From Cytophagales bacterium (lineage in GTDB: Bacteria; Bacteroidota; Bacteroidia; Cytophagales; Cyclobacteriaceae): a stretch of DNA of 64,000 nucleotides. The translations under genes and the position numbers were made by a program. The notes under the pieces were generated by a model that saw nothing but the letters and a program-made list of their open reading frames with translations, was not told where the DNA came from and made no database searches. Below are positions 32,927-41,971 of this stretch, piece after piece (the first letter of the stretch is position 1; each line of letters starts with the position of its first letter). Location of the stretch: positions 27,557 to 91,556 of the forward strand of contig JADBYQ010000057.1 in the NCBI GenBank assembly GCA_020402945.1, written 5' to 3'.

Positions 32927-33934
32927 CTATTTATTTACTGAGGTGATTTGCTGATTTAGTTTCAATGCCTCAATGTGATTTCGCAGGGCGTCCTGCCAGG
33001 TAATATCGGCATCCCACTTGTTGCCGAGGAACAGATCACCATAATCAAGATTTTTGAAAAAGAATTTATACACGGTTTGCTCTGCCAGTATGGTTTTAAT
33101 TTGAATCTCATTGTTAACCACGATGGCAGTGGGTAATGAACGTGCTTGTTGCGTCATGTCAAAGCCCAATATCTCCTTGGCAAGTAATCCGCGCGTGTGG
33201 ACATAACGTAAAATTGTTCGAAAGCCCTTAGCCGCCAATGCTGCTTCATCTGTTTGTGGATCTACGAGTTCATATTTAACCGGAAAATTTTCTTTGAGGT
33301 AGGCTTCTAGTTCTGCATCGGCAACTGCGTTTCCAAAACGAGGAATGGCCGTTTTAAAGGTTTTTACAAGAGGTGAGAAATTTTGATTGATGCGACCTTT
33401 AAATACGCTCACGCTAAGATCTGTTTCAGGGAGATCATTGATAAGAAAATTTGTCTTCTTTAAATTACTCACGGCAAAACGATAGATGGTCTTCAGCAGT
33501 TCGTTCAGTGATGCGTTCTCTTGTTGCCACACCACACTGTTGTTTTCCACAAAGTCTTGCTTACCATTGAAGGGGCAAAACGTAAATCGATATCCTTTTT
33601 CATTCTTTTGAAATAGGATCAAATACTTTATTCCCCTAGACAACAGGTTGGCCGCATAGGCCTTTCTATTTTCATGTCCTGCTAGTAAACGGGCTACATC
33701 AAAATAAGCAACGGCATCTATGCCTGTTTGTTGAAAGAAGGTGTGTGCTTCTTGCAACTCCTTCGGAGTAAAAGTGTTTTGGTAAACAACTACCGAGCGG
33801 GTAGAAATAAGTTCGGTGGGGATGGTGTTTTTGGGCGTCATTCGTGCCATAAGCTCAGACTCTTCTACTGAGAGTTGAGCAAGGCTCAGAAAAGGGATCA
33901 TTACAAGAAAAGCAAACAAGAATTTCAAGAACAT
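32927..33934 (-). CDS. Exported hypothetical protein
   Basis: About 335 residues starting at the ATG at 33934 (MFLKFLFAFLVMIPFLSLAQ), which gives a proper signal peptide; an upstream in-frame ATG at 33994 would add a poorly matching extension. The mature protein is mixed alpha/beta with no motif I recognise. It opens with LSVEESELMARMTPKNTIPTELIS and has a conserved-looking central GIKYLILFQKNEKGYRFTFCPFNGK. It ends a three-gene set with the TPR protein and the lipoprotein upstream, so a common periplasmic role is possible. Confidence 0.72.
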   Translation of the reverse strand: MFLKFLFAFLVMIPFLSLAQLSVEESELMARMTPKNTIPTELISTRSVVVYQNTFTPKELQEAHTFFQQTGIDAVAYFDVARLLAGHENRKAYAANLLSRGIKYLILFQKNEKGYRFTFCPFNGKQDFVENNSVVWQQENASLNELLKTIYRFAVSNLKKTNFLINDLPETDLSVSVFKGRINQNFSPLVKTFKTAIPRFGNAVADAELEAYLKENFPVKYELVDPQTDEAALAAKGFRTILRYVHTRGLLAKEILGFDMTQQARSLPTAIVVNNEIQIKTILAEQTVYKFFFKNLDYGDLFLGNKWDADITWQDALRNHIEALKLNQQITSVNK

Positions 33935-33993
33935 AAAGGTTACGCACGAATAACGCGTGAATGAGCAAGCTATTGTTTTCAATAAAATAGCCA

Positions 33994-34842
33994 TCAGAAT
34001 GTTTGGGCAATGGAAAGCTCTCTATCAATATCACTCAAATACACTTTGTGCATCGGGTGAGTATACGGATCAAATCGTTTGTATCCCTTCAGGTAATAGG
34101 CTTTTGCTTTTTCCATAGCGGTTTTGTATTCTGCCTTAAGATTTTTCGATTTATAGATAAGCCCAAGATAATAATAGGGTTCAGCCAGGTAATCATTAAG
34201 GGCGATGGACTTCGTCAAAAAATCAATACCTCCATTCAAGTCGCCCGTTTCCATTTTTAGCACACCTAGGTGGAGGTAATCATAGACCATGGGCGAATAT
34301 CCCTTTTTACCAAGCTGTGTTTCCATGATTTCAATCGCTTTACCTTTTTCACCGATTGCACTATAGCAAAGCGCTTTGACGATCGTTAGTTGATAGTCTC
34401 CATTTTGTGAGTACCCAATGTCATGAGGAAACAAGGTGTCCAATCTTTCAAAGTCTTTGATCGCGCCTTTGTAATCTCTCAAAAACTGATAACGACACCA
34501 ACCCCGATAGCCCAAATGAAGAGTGGGGTTCAATTCGACCGCTTTGTCGATCAACTTCTTCCACGTTACGAAGTCGCCACGTTTTAGATACGGTACCGAT
34601 TTTTCCATGTAGGCATAATCCAATGCGGGGCATTGCTCGATGGCTTTGTCAAATTTCTCTTGAGATTTTCTGGATCCCTGTTCCCCTCCGCCCGTGGTTG
34701 CCAGTACGCATGCCTCATAGCATGGCATGTTATTCTCCATTTTGTAGATGTTGCAGTTAGGCTCGGCATAAGCAACCAACGCGAGTGACGTTAGTAGAAA
34801 AACAAAAACAAGTCGACCGGCAGACAGCATACTCTTGGTCAT
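33994..34842 (-). CDS. Exported TPR protein
   Basis: A 282-residue protein with an N-terminal signal segment (about residues 8-26, ending near VAYA) and a cysteine-rich start of the mature part (CNIYKMENNMPCYEAC). TPR-like repeats follow: DYAYMEKSVPYLKRGDFVTWKKLIDKAVELNPTLHLGYRGWC, then SPMVYDYLHLGVLKMETGDLNGGIDFLTKSI and AEPYYYLGLIYKSKN. It overlaps the upstream lipoprotein gene by four bases, implying translational coupling. Likely an extracytoplasmic scaffold; partner unknown. Confidence 0.82.
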   Translation of the reverse strand: MTKSMLSAGRLVFVFLLTSLALVAYAEPNCNIYKMENNMPCYEACVLATTGGGEQGSRKSQEKFDKAIEQCPALDYAYMEKSVPYLKRGDFVTWKKLIDKAVELNPTLHLGYRGWCRYQFLRDYKGAIKDFERLDTLFPHDIGYSQNGDYQLTIVKALCYSAIGEKGKAIEIMETQLGKKGYSPMVYDYLHLGVLKMETGDLNGGIDFLTKSIALNDYLAEPYYYLGLIYKSKNLKAEYKTAMEKAKAYYLKGYKRFDPYTHPMHKVYLSDIDRELSIAQTF

Positions 34843-35348
34843 GGCATAATCTCAATTAATTTTCCTCCCTCGATTTTGAAAGTCAGGTACTGATAGTAGT
34901 CAACAGGTTGCTCTGGATTTCCACCGACAATCCAACCACTTAACTCTTTAGTCAAAGTCAAGATCTTCTCCACCAAGTTTTTGTCAAACGACATAGGCTG
35001 GTAGTCGTTACTCATTTCTTCAATTCTGTAGCGCCCGGTCTTGCCTTCACAATTCACAATGAAACGAATGGTAATGTAACCCGATTCTGCTGTTGATTCA
35101 TTCTGTTTAAGAATTTCAAAATGTTTGTCAATGGCGGGTTTCTCTCCTTTGAATTGAAGACTTTTACCAAATTCGTAGTACTGAGGAATCCTTCCCGTGG
35201 TACAAACTTTAAAGTTAGGATCATCAATTTTTTCATCGAAAGCAGTATCACCAACGTGATTTGGGTAAACTGACTTTTGGGCCTTTGACTTTTGACAAGA
35301 CGAATACACAACGAGCAACAGAAAAAGGCAACAGATTTTTCTAATCAT
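34839..35348 (-). CDS. Putative lipoprotein
   Basis: A 169-residue protein that starts with a lipoprotein signal (MIRKICCLFLLLVVYSSC, Cys18 as the likely modified residue). The mature part contains YITIRFIVNCEGKTGRYRIEEMSNDY, similar in style to TonB-C-terminal-like domains of Bacteroidota, but I cannot place it with certainty. It is the first gene of a three-gene leftward set whose next member, the TPR protein, overlaps it by four bases. Confidence 0.7.
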   Translation of the reverse strand: MIRKICCLFLLLVVYSSCQKSKAQKSVYPNHVGDTAFDEKIDDPNFKVCTTGRIPQYYEFGKSLQFKGEKPAIDKHFEILKQNESTAESGYITIRFIVNCEGKTGRYRIEEMSNDYQPMSFDKNLVEKILTLTKELSGWIVGGNPEQPVDYYQYLTFKIEGGKLIEIMP

Positions 35349-35350
35349 AA

Positions 35351-35671
35351 TTACAAAGCTAAAAAAACCCCCTCGTCATTTTCTTTCATCGGGAAAGTGA
35401 CCAGGTCTCCCGATCGCTCACCTACTTCCCTTCCGGTTTTCATATTAAAACGATAGCCGTGCCAGGGGCATACAACTTCACCCAAAAAATTTACTAGGCC
35501 CTTACTAAGTTGCTCCCCATTGTGCGAACATTTGTTTTCAACGGCATAAAAAGCTCCGCCTCTCATAACCAAACAAAGTGCTTGTCCACGAATAATCAAT
35601 AACTGCGGCTTGTTTTCCGTCAACTTTTTGCGGGCTTCTTCACCAGACGAAAAGACTCTAATCCACTCCAT
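35351..35671 (-). CDS. Rieske [2Fe-2S] protein
   Basis: A 106-residue protein with the complete Rieske cluster-binding motifs: C-x-H in KCSHNGEQL and C-x2-H in VVCPWHGYRF, 16 residues between the pairs. The length is that of the small ferredoxin-type Rieske proteins (like NirD or BphF) that carry electrons to oxygenases or reductases. No reductase or oxygenase partner lies next to it. It ends three bases from the downstream lipoprotein gene. Confidence 0.92.
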   Translation of the reverse strand: MEWIRVFSSGEEARKKLTENKPQLLIIRGQALCLVMRGGAFYAVENKCSHNGEQLSKGLVNFLGEVVCPWHGYRFNMKTGREVGERSGDLVTFPMKENDEGVFLAL

Positions 35672-35680
35672 AAAAATTAG

Positions 35681-35710
35681 TTGGGCAAAGTACTGGTTTT
35701 TTCTACCTTG
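35681..35710 (+). promoter_or_regulatory. Promoter-like sequence upstream of the M20 hydrolase
   Basis: TTG at 35681-35683 and TACCTTG at 35704-35710, 20 bases apart, approximate the Bacteroidota -33/-7 pattern (TTTG and TAnnTTTG). The hydrolase start is 27 bases further on. Tentative. Confidence 0.35.
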
Positions 35711-35736
35711 TTCGTCACATACAGCTAAAACAAACT

Positions 35737-37041
35737 ATGGGAAATAAACTTGCGTTTTTACTCTTGCTAGTGGCTTCCGTTGCTGCTGCTCAGGTCAACC
35801 CTAAACTACAGGCAAAGATAGAACAAGAAGCAAAAGCCATTGAGCCGAAATTAATAGAATGGCGTAGGCATTTTCATCAAAATCCAGAACTATCAAATCA
35901 GGAAATAAAGACGGGTGCCTACATCGCAGCACATCTTAAATCATTGGGCATAGAAGTTCAGTATCCCGTAGCTAAAACAGGCGTTGTTGGTTTGTTGAGG
36001 GGAGCAAAGCCGGGCCCGGTAATTGCGTTACGCGCTGACATGGATGCACTCCCCGTTGCAGAGCGAAACAGTTTACCGTTTGCTTCCAAAGAGAAGGTAC
36101 TGTTCAATGGGCAAGAAACCGGTGTGATGCATGCTTGTGGCCACGATGCACACATGTCTATTTTGATGGCCGTGGCTGAGATTCTGGCGAAGAATAAAAG
36201 CGAACTCAAGGGCACAGTAAAATTTTTCTTTCAGCCTGCGGAGGAGGGAGTTCCTGCGAGCGATGGCACATCAGGCGCAGAGCTAATGATAAAAGAAGGA
36301 GTGATGGAAAACCCCAAAGTAGATGTTGTGTTTGGCCTGCATATTCAGTCGCTTACGCCAAGCGGAAAAATTACGTTTAAGCCGGAAGGATTAATGGCAG
36401 CCGTAGATGGCTTGTCGATAAAAGTTATGGGAAAGGGAGCGCACGGTGCCACACCCTGGGATGGTGTTGATCCGATTTACGTATCCAGCCAAATCATAAC
36501 CGGCCTGCAGGGCGTAGTGAGCCGACAAACGGAATTGACAAAGGCTGGTGTAGTGATCACCATCGGCAGTATGCATGCTGGCAACCGCGGGAATATTATT
36601 CCTGAAGTGGCCACCATGGAGGGAACCATTCGTACGTTTGATGTTGCGATGCGGACGAAACTGCACGAAAACATAAAGCAGACGGTAGCCAAAATTGCAG
36701 AGGCATCGGGCGCTCAGGCTGAGGCAACCATAACTACCGGCTATCCCGTGACTTATAACGATCCGTCTTTAACGCAATTGATGACACCCACTCTGCAACG
36801 TGCGGCTGGAAAAGAAAACGTGATGCAAATACCAGCAGTAACGATGGCCGAAGATTTTTCCTTCTTTCAACAAAAAGCTCCCGGACTTTTCTTTTTTCTT
36901 GGCGCCTATCCCACCGATGTAAAATTGGAGAAAGCACCCGTGCACCATACAGCCGATTTTATGATTGACGAAAAATCATTTGTAACCGGAGTGAAAGCGT
37001 TTTTAGCATTGACCACGGATTATATGTACCTGAAGAAGTAA
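35737..37041 (+). CDS. M20 family amidohydrolase (exported)
   Basis: A 434-residue zinc hydrolase with a short signal segment (about residues 1-19, ending AAAQ). Metal-site motifs are ALRADMDALPV and HACGHDAHMSIL, then FQPAEEGVPASDG and the C-terminal AEDFSFFQQKAPG. It belongs to the IAA-amino-acid-hydrolase/hippurate-hydrolase-like group, removing acyl or amino-acid groups from conjugates. The dimerisation insert is present (about residues 225-335). It is followed 10 bases later by an exported protein in the same direction. Confidence 0.93.
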   Translation: MGNKLAFLLLLVASVAAAQVNPKLQAKIEQEAKAIEPKLIEWRRHFHQNPELSNQEIKTGAYIAAHLKSLGIEVQYPVAKTGVVGLLRGAKPGPVIALRADMDALPVAERNSLPFASKEKVLFNGQETGVMHACGHDAHMSILMAVAEILAKNKSELKGTVKFFFQPAEEGVPASDGTSGAELMIKEGVMENPKVDVVFGLHIQSLTPSGKITFKPEGLMAAVDGLSIKVMGKGAHGATPWDGVDPIYVSSQIITGLQGVVSRQTELTKAGVVITIGSMHAGNRGNIIPEVATMEGTIRTFDVAMRTKLHENIKQTVAKIAEASGAQAEATITTGYPVTYNDPSLTQLMTPTLQRAAGKENVMQIPAVTMAEDFSFFQQKAPGLFFFLGAYPTDVKLEKAPVHHTADFMIDEKSFVTGVKAFLALTTDYMYLKK

Positions 37042-37050
37042 CTAGAAATT

Positions 37051-37917
37051 ATGAAAACCATTATTGCATTCGCATTTCAGTTGTGTAGCCTAGTGGGGCT
37101 TGCACAAACCGGCTCTGAAATTTTATTGTTTGATCTTTCGATCAAAAACGATAAGCTCGTTCTTTCAAATCCGAAAAACATTACCAATCATGTTGGCTAT
37201 GACAATCAGCCTTCGTTTCATGCTGATCAACCACTCATTTTTTATTCCTCCTTCAATCCTGACGGGCGTTCTGACATTAAGAGTTATGACTATGAAAAAG
37301 GCGAAACAAGATCATTCACTCAAACGACAGAACGCGAATACTCTCCTACATTAACCCCAGACAAACATTTTGTTTCGTGTATAATTCAGCGCGATGATGG
37401 TGCGCAGAACTTAGGAAAGTACCCGGTGGGTGGTGGACAACCTACTGTTTTAATCGATAACTTAATTGTTGGCTATCATGCTTGGATTGACCAAGATCGA
37501 TTACTCTTGTTTGTATTGGGAGAACCACAAATGCTTCATTTGTATAATGTAAAAACGAAGGAAGATAAGGTAATTGCAGAAAAGATAGGGCGATCACTGC
37601 ACAAAATCCCGAATCAAAACGCTGTGAGTTTTGTGCATAAAATTTCTGATTCGGAGTGGATCATAAAAAGGTGGGATGCGGCAACATCCGAAATTACCAC
37701 AATTGCAAAAACTTTACCCGGGCGAGAAGATTTGTGTTGGACTCCGCAGGGACGTATCATTATGAGTGATGGGACAAGAATCTATTCGATCGATCCACTT
37801 AACGAAAAAGAATGGAGTGAAGTAAGCATTAAATCTGGCAGTGAACTGCTCACAGGAGTTACTCGGTTGTCTTTAAATAGCAAAGGCAATAGACTAGCGG
37901 TTGTGGTGTCTGAGTAG
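37051..37917 (+). CDS. Exported beta-propeller-type protein (TolB-like WD40)
   Basis: A 288-residue protein with a signal peptide (about 1-18, ending LAQ). The repeats YDNQPSFHADQPLIFYSSFNPDGRSDIKSYD and EYSPTLTPDKHFVSCI have the WD40-like/PD40 pattern of TolB-type beta-propellers, which bind protein or carbohydrate. It follows the M20 hydrolase closely, suggesting a joint transcript. Its stop is three bases from the convergent Uma2 gene. Confidence 0.7.
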   Translation: MKTIIAFAFQLCSLVGLAQTGSEILLFDLSIKNDKLVLSNPKNITNHVGYDNQPSFHADQPLIFYSSFNPDGRSDIKSYDYEKGETRSFTQTTEREYSPTLTPDKHFVSCIIQRDDGAQNLGKYPVGGGQPTVLIDNLIVGYHAWIDQDRLLLFVLGEPQMLHLYNVKTKEDKVIAEKIGRSLHKIPNQNAVSFVHKISDSEWIIKRWDAATSEITTIAKTLPGREDLCWTPQGRIIMSDGTRIYSIDPLNEKEWSEVSIKSGSELLTGVTRLSLNSKGNRLAVVVSE

Positions 37918-37919
37918 TT

Positions 37920-38456
37920 TTAAAATCTAAAGACGGTTTTTAATAGATTTGATTTCACCTGACCTTTAAAACTTCCCAACGATTGAAATTCATTCTGTTT
38001 TAATTCGAACCCCTTCGCCAATTTGTTTTCTGGGTCGATCACCCAGTATTCTCTCACACCAAATTTTTCATATAAATCTTTTTTGGTTTTCAGATCGTGA
38101 TTTTTATTTCCGGAGGATAAAATTTCTATAATCAAGTCAGGAGAACCATGAACGCCTTCAATATCAACTTCAACATTACTTTTTGGGGAAAAGAAAAATA
38201 TATCAGGTTGCACCGCGTTGCTATGTTCATCTAGAAACAAGTCAGTCGGAGCATGAAAAACTTCACCCAAAGCATGCGCTTCTACGTAAGTAAAAATATA
38301 CGAGGATAACCGCATTGAGAGCCGCTGATGAAAGGGGTTTGGCGCAGGCGACATATAAAATTGGTTTTCGATTACTTCTGCAAGAGTGCCCTCCGGCATC
38401 ATCTTGAAAACAGCCATAGCAGTTCTTGGTGGATCGATAAGAGTTTCTTGAATCAT
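37920..38456 (-). CDS. Uma2 family protein (PD-(D/E)xK-type nuclease fold)
   Basis: A 178-residue protein of the Uma2/DUF820 family. Core residues are visible in AVQPDIFFFS, then GSPDLIIEILSSGNKNHDLKTKKDLYEKFGVREYWVIDPENKL, the conserved restriction-nuclease-like block with the Asp, Glu-x-Leu-Ser and Lys. Function is unproven; the family is abundant in cyanobacteria and Bacteroidota and often linked to mobile or stress-related loci. Confidence 0.88.
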   Translation of the reverse strand: MIQETLIDPPRTAMAVFKMMPEGTLAEVIENQFYMSPAPNPFHQRLSMRLSSYIFTYVEAHALGEVFHAPTDLFLDEHSNAVQPDIFFFSPKSNVEVDIEGVHGSPDLIIEILSSGNKNHDLKTKKDLYEKFGVREYWVIDPENKLAKGFELKQNEFQSLGSFKGQVKSNLLKTVFRF

Positions 38457-38483
38457 AACGTGTAGGCAAATTACGCTATCTTC

Positions 38484-39143
38484 TTATTTTTCACAAAACG
38501 ATCCCTTAGCAACATATAAATCCTTGACCCAAGTTTCTAACAGTCCTTCCCTGGCCGCTGGGTCATTGTCAATAACTTCTGATTGCACTTTCCCTTTCAT
38601 AATGAGAATTCCTCCTTCACTTTCCCCAAATGTTCCCTCGGCAATGACATTACCTGTTTTCTTGATTTCTTTCAAGTACTCATCATGCCTGCCAAAAGTT
38701 TCGGGCGCTACCTGCACATTGAACTTAGCAATATTGGGTATGTACCGAACAAAACTATACATAGTCATTTCATACGGTTCCTTTACTGCGCATACGGAGC
38801 CGGTGCGGGGTGTGTATAGAAGTTTTTCCAATTTCCATCGATTAGCTTGAATTCCGGGATCAGCCTTCATCCACTCGGTCACATCTTCGATTGAGGTCGT
38901 GTTGAAAATAAAAATTCCTCCCCCACCTTCAAATGGGCCTGCGGCCAACAGCTTGCCTTCTTTGGCCATTTTGTTAATGTTGGCCATGTGGCCAGCCATA
39001 ATTTTATCAACTTCTTCTTTGGGCAACTCCGCTTTATCACTGCGTGTATGTAGAAAAACAAACACGTATGATCTGCCGCTTTGCGCAAAAACGCAACTAC
39101 CAATCGTTAACAAAATCAAGCAAACAAGAAAATGTTTTTTCAT
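38484..39143 (-). CDS. YciI-like exported protein
   Basis: About 219 residues from the ATG at 39143 (MKKHFLVCLILLTIGSCVFAQS), which gives a signal peptide; an upstream ATG at 39167 adds eight residues. The domain resembles YCII-related proteins: SYVFVFLHTRSDKAELPKEEVDKIMAGHMANINKMAKEGKLLAAGPF, then ADPGIQANRWKLEKLLY, with a second half of similar shape (KTGNVIAEGTFGESEGGILIM), so it looks like two ferredoxin-like halves. Biochemical role unknown. Confidence 0.8.
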   Translation of the reverse strand: MKKHFLVCLILLTIGSCVFAQSGRSYVFVFLHTRSDKAELPKEEVDKIMAGHMANINKMAKEGKLLAAGPFEGGGGIFIFNTTSIEDVTEWMKADPGIQANRWKLEKLLYTPRTGSVCAVKEPYEMTMYSFVRYIPNIAKFNVQVAPETFGRHDEYLKEIKKTGNVIAEGTFGESEGGILIMKGKVQSEVIDNDPAAREGLLETWVKDLYVAKGSFCEK

Positions 39144-39191
39144 TTGAACAATATTTACCAACTCCAATTTAGCAAATGCCTTTGGCTTTTT

Positions 39192-40328
39192 TTACTCTTC
39201 CGTATTTTTCAATATCGATAAAAGCGCGTAAGTGCCCTTCAACACAATTTTTCTGCCGGCAATGGAAGAAGGTAAAGCCACTTCGGTAAAGTCTTCTTCA
39301 GACTTTAGTTTACTGATTTCTATCATTTCGTATTCAAGTACACCTGCTTTTTGCTCAACAAACACGTATTGTTTATTTTCAAAATCTACTACCGCCTCGT
39401 TGGGTAAGGTGGTAACTTGTTGTGGATCTGTTTCAATCAATGCCTTAAAATACAGCCCCGGTATTAATGAAGGATCTTCTCCTTCCAAATGACAATGGAC
39501 ACGTACTGTTCTTTCTGCTGTAATTTCCTTGCCTATCAAAAAAACCTTAGCTAATCGTTCTTTGTTTTCGTTGGATAGGTACACCCTAACCTGTTGCCCA
39601 ATTTTTAGACGAGGGACATCTTTTTCAAATACCTGCGCTTCGGCATGAAGGTGTTCGGTATCAATAATTTTGAACAAGACGTCTGTTGGATTAACGTGCA
39701 TTCCAATGTTCACATTTACTTCAGTCACAAAACCCGAGATAGGCGAAGGGATGCTGATCGTATTTTGAATTTCGCCATTCTCAAGCTCCTGTGGATTGAT
39801 ATTGATTAATTTGAGCTTGGCTCTAAGCCCCTGAACTTTTGCTTTAGTTCCAAAGTAATTTGATTTAGCTTGTTGAAGCGCTTTGGCAGCTGTCACATTT
39901 TCTTTTGCTAGTTCTTCCTGGCGTTTGTACTCAAGATCCAAAAACTCTAGTTGATTTTTACTGGTCAAGTAATCTTCTTGTAACTGTATGTAGTCAGGAT
40001 GTTGCAGCACGATAACTGTCTGACCTTTTTTTACTTTCATACCTTGGAGGAGTTCGGTAGACTTTACAAATCCCCCCAAGGGAGCCGAGACCGTCACCAT
40101 ATTTTGTGGAGGCACATCCAACATGCCATTGGCTTTTAACGTGCCATTCATGCTCCGCAGTATAGGCTGACCTAACACAATCCCCAATAGCTTTTGCTGT
40201 TCTTGTGAGAGACGTACATGAGCGATCTCCGTGGGCTGTGCAGTGGTTGTTTCTGTGCTTTTGTCCTTTTTGGAACAAGCAGCCCAAAACACAGTAAGTA
40301 GTAAAAGGAGTCTTATTCTATTTTTCAT
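39192..40328 (-). CDS. RND efflux membrane-fusion protein (CusB/CzcB-like)
   Basis: A 378-residue lipoprotein-type membrane-fusion protein (signal with Cys18 in AACSKKD). The layout is a hairpin of coiled coil (about residues 110-185, HPDYIQLQEDYLTSKNQLEFLDLEYKRQEELAKENVTAAKALQQAKSN) within a biotinyl/lipoyl-like domain (GGFVKSTELLQGMKVKKGQTVIVLQHP and PSPISGFVTEVNVNIGMHV) and a beta-barrel. It bridges the inner-membrane pump encoded at 41982-45107 and the outer-membrane channel encoded upstream. CusB/CzcB-type systems export Cu, Ag, Co, Zn or Cd; the metal is not determinable. Confidence 0.93.
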   Translation of the reverse strand: MKNRIRLLLLLTVFWAACSKKDKSTETTTAQPTEIAHVRLSQEQQKLLGIVLGQPILRSMNGTLKANGMLDVPPQNMVTVSAPLGGFVKSTELLQGMKVKKGQTVIVLQHPDYIQLQEDYLTSKNQLEFLDLEYKRQEELAKENVTAAKALQQAKSNYFGTKAKVQGLRAKLKLININPQELENGEIQNTISIPSPISGFVTEVNVNIGMHVNPTDVLFKIIDTEHLHAEAQVFEKDVPRLKIGQQVRVYLSNENKERLAKVFLIGKEITAERTVRVHCHLEGEDPSLIPGLYFKALIETDPQQVTTLPNEAVVDFENKQYVFVEQKAGVLEYEMIEISKLKSEEDFTEVALPSSIAGRKIVLKGTYALLSILKNTEE

Positions 40329-40340
40329 TTTAGTTTTGAT

Positions 40341-41564
40341 TTAAAATTTTCCAAGAAGGAATTCTATTTTGATGATGGATTGATTGTACTGGGTGAGAGA
40401 AAGAAGATAGTTATTTTTGATTGACAAAGCGGTTTTTAAAGATTGCAGGTACTCGATGTATCCGATTTCTCCTCCCCGATATGCTTTGCGTGACTGCGTT
40501 ATTAACAAATCCGCATTTTTCAAGGCGCTGGATTCATAATAAGTGAGGCTAGCCAGATTTTTTTCCAGCTCGCGCAGCGCTTGACTATAGTTTCCCTGTA
40601 AGGTCGTCTGAAAATATTCCGTATTTTTTCTGGAGACTTCTTCTTGAAAGGAGGCCGCCCGGGCTCGCGCAAGATGAGGCCCGATCCACAAAGGGATGTT
40701 TAATCCCAACTCAAACCCCTGAAATACCTTGCTGCTTGGGAAGTAGGTGTCTACCCCATCAATATTTTGAAAACCGGTGAGACTCTGTGCGAAATAGCCT
40801 ACGGTCAGGTCTGGCAGAACTTTACTTTTTTCCACACTTTTTATGCGCGCATTAATAATCACCTGTTGTTGCAACAGGTTTAGTTGAGGATTACTGTTTA
40901 AAGAAACGGTATCGAGATTTTGTGGAAGTGCACGTTTGGCAATCTTTTCTGAATTATAGACTGGCACTTCGGCTTTCAACAATGCCTGTAGGCGCGTGGC
41001 AGAGATTTTAATATCGGCCTCATTCAAATTCAAGGTGTTTCTTATCTCGAAAGACTGCGTTTCTGCAGTGGTTTTCTCCAGCAAATTGCTCTCTCCTGTC
41101 TTGTAGCGAACAGCGGAAGCTCGAGCAAAGTCTTGGTAAAGACTATCTTGAGAAACCAGCAAACCGCGCAAGGCATCCTGATAGAGTAATTGTTCGTAGA
41201 TCGTTTTTACCTGAAAAGCAATTTCATTCTGAATATTGACCAGATTCTTTTGCCCGCCTATAACTTGCTCTTTTCCTAGCCGAACTTGATTCGCCAGCGT
41301 GGTGGGAAACGGAATGGTCTGCATTAAATTTAAATTGTTGTCTTGCTGTAAGGAGTTGTATTGTCCACGCATCCAAACGGCAGAAAGTTTCCCAATATCC
41401 GTTCCTGTTTTTTTTAACTCTTTGTAATAGTCTATGCTAAACTCAGCTGATTTAATTAGCTGGTTGTTTTTGAGAGCGATTTGAACAGCTTGCTCTTGGC
41501 TAATATTTTGACCACGGGCACAAAAAATGATGAATGATAAATGAAGAATGATAAATGGAGTCAT
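40341..41564 (-). CDS. Outer-membrane efflux protein (TolC/CusC-like)
   Basis: About 407 residues from the ATG at 41564 (MTPFIILHLSFIIFCARGQ), which yields a signal peptide; an upstream in-frame ATG at 41612 would add 16 residues (MKTRIFFFELRGNARA). Mature part: NISQEQAVQIALKNNQLIKSAEFSIDYYKEL, alpha-helical barrel pattern throughout, ending FLLGKF. Most of the signal peptide codons (41525-41555) are the left arm of the S23 cassette 3 inverted repeat, so the leader appears to have been supplied or rewritten by the insertion. It works with the CusA/CusB-like proteins of the same operon. Confidence 0.9.
   Translation of the reverse strand: MTPFIILHLSFIIFCARGQNISQEQAVQIALKNNQLIKSAEFSIDYYKELKKTGTDIGKLSAVWMRGQYNSLQQDNNLNLMQTIPFPTTLANQVRLGKEQVIGGQKNLVNIQNEIAFQVKTIYEQLLYQDALRGLLVSQDSLYQDFARASAVRYKTGESNLLEKTTAETQSFEIRNTLNLNEADIKISATRLQALLKAEVPVYNSEKIAKRALPQNLDTVSLNSNPQLNLLQQQVIINARIKSVEKSKVLPDLTVGYFAQSLTGFQNIDGVDTYFPSSKVFQGFELGLNIPLWIGPHLARARAASFQEEVSRKNTEYFQTTLQGNYSQALRELEKNLASLTYYESSALKNADLLITQSRKAYRGGEIGYIEYLQSLKTALSIKNNYLLSLTQYNQSIIKIEFLLGKF
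41525..41555 (-). repeat. Left terminal inverted repeat of S23 cassette 3 (within the TolC-like gene)
   Basis: A 31-base arm of AATGATAAATGA-type words that matches the reverse complement of 41964-41994 at 28 of 31 positions. It encodes part of the signal peptide of the TolC-like protein (HLSFIIF region). Confidence 0.85.
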
Positions 41565-41608
41565 CGCCCTAGCATTCCCACGCAATTCAAAAAAAAATAT
41601 TCTTGTTT

Positions 41609-41971
41609 TCATTTTCCTTGTTGTGATGTTTTGACAATAGCAGTAAGAATGCGAACGATTTCTTCGACATCATCTAAATATTCTTTGTAATCGTGTTTTA
41701 CAAGTTGGCTTTTTTGTAAGAGCCGCAACCAGTATCTTGTTTCTCTTGCTTCCTTAGACGCAATACTCATCTTGGCAGTAAAATCTTTATGTGTTTGCCC
41801 AGCATCTGCCTCTTCGGCATTTGCACCAATGCTTGTTCCTGATCGCAAGAGTTGTTTTGAGATAACATACTCGTTGTGATCTTTAAGGAAAGTATAGAGT
41901 TTGATTATTTTAATTGAGAAGTTAAAACTCTTTTCTAGGATTATATTTTCTTTCGGCATAGGATTAATCAT
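41609..41971 (-). CDS. S23 / IVP-type four-helix-bundle protein (cassette 3)
   Basis: A 116-120 residue helical protein. Starts are possible at 41971 (MINPMPKEN, inside the inverted-repeat arm) or 41959 (MPKENIILEKSFNF). The conserved S23 core is visible in NEYVISKQLLRSGTSIGANAEEADAGQTHKDF, with the RSGTSIGANAEEA motif of a second S23 subfamily, distinct from the two proteins in the beta-oxidation operon. The C-terminus ends KTSQQGK. It overlaps the frame of the upstream-start TolC reading by four bases. Function unknown. Confidence 0.93.
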   Translation of the reverse strand: MINPMPKENIILEKSFNFSIKIIKLYTFLKDHNEYVISKQLLRSGTSIGANAEEADAGQTHKDFTAKMSIASKEARETRYWLRLLQKSQLVKHDYKEYLDDVEEIVRILTAIVKTSQQGK

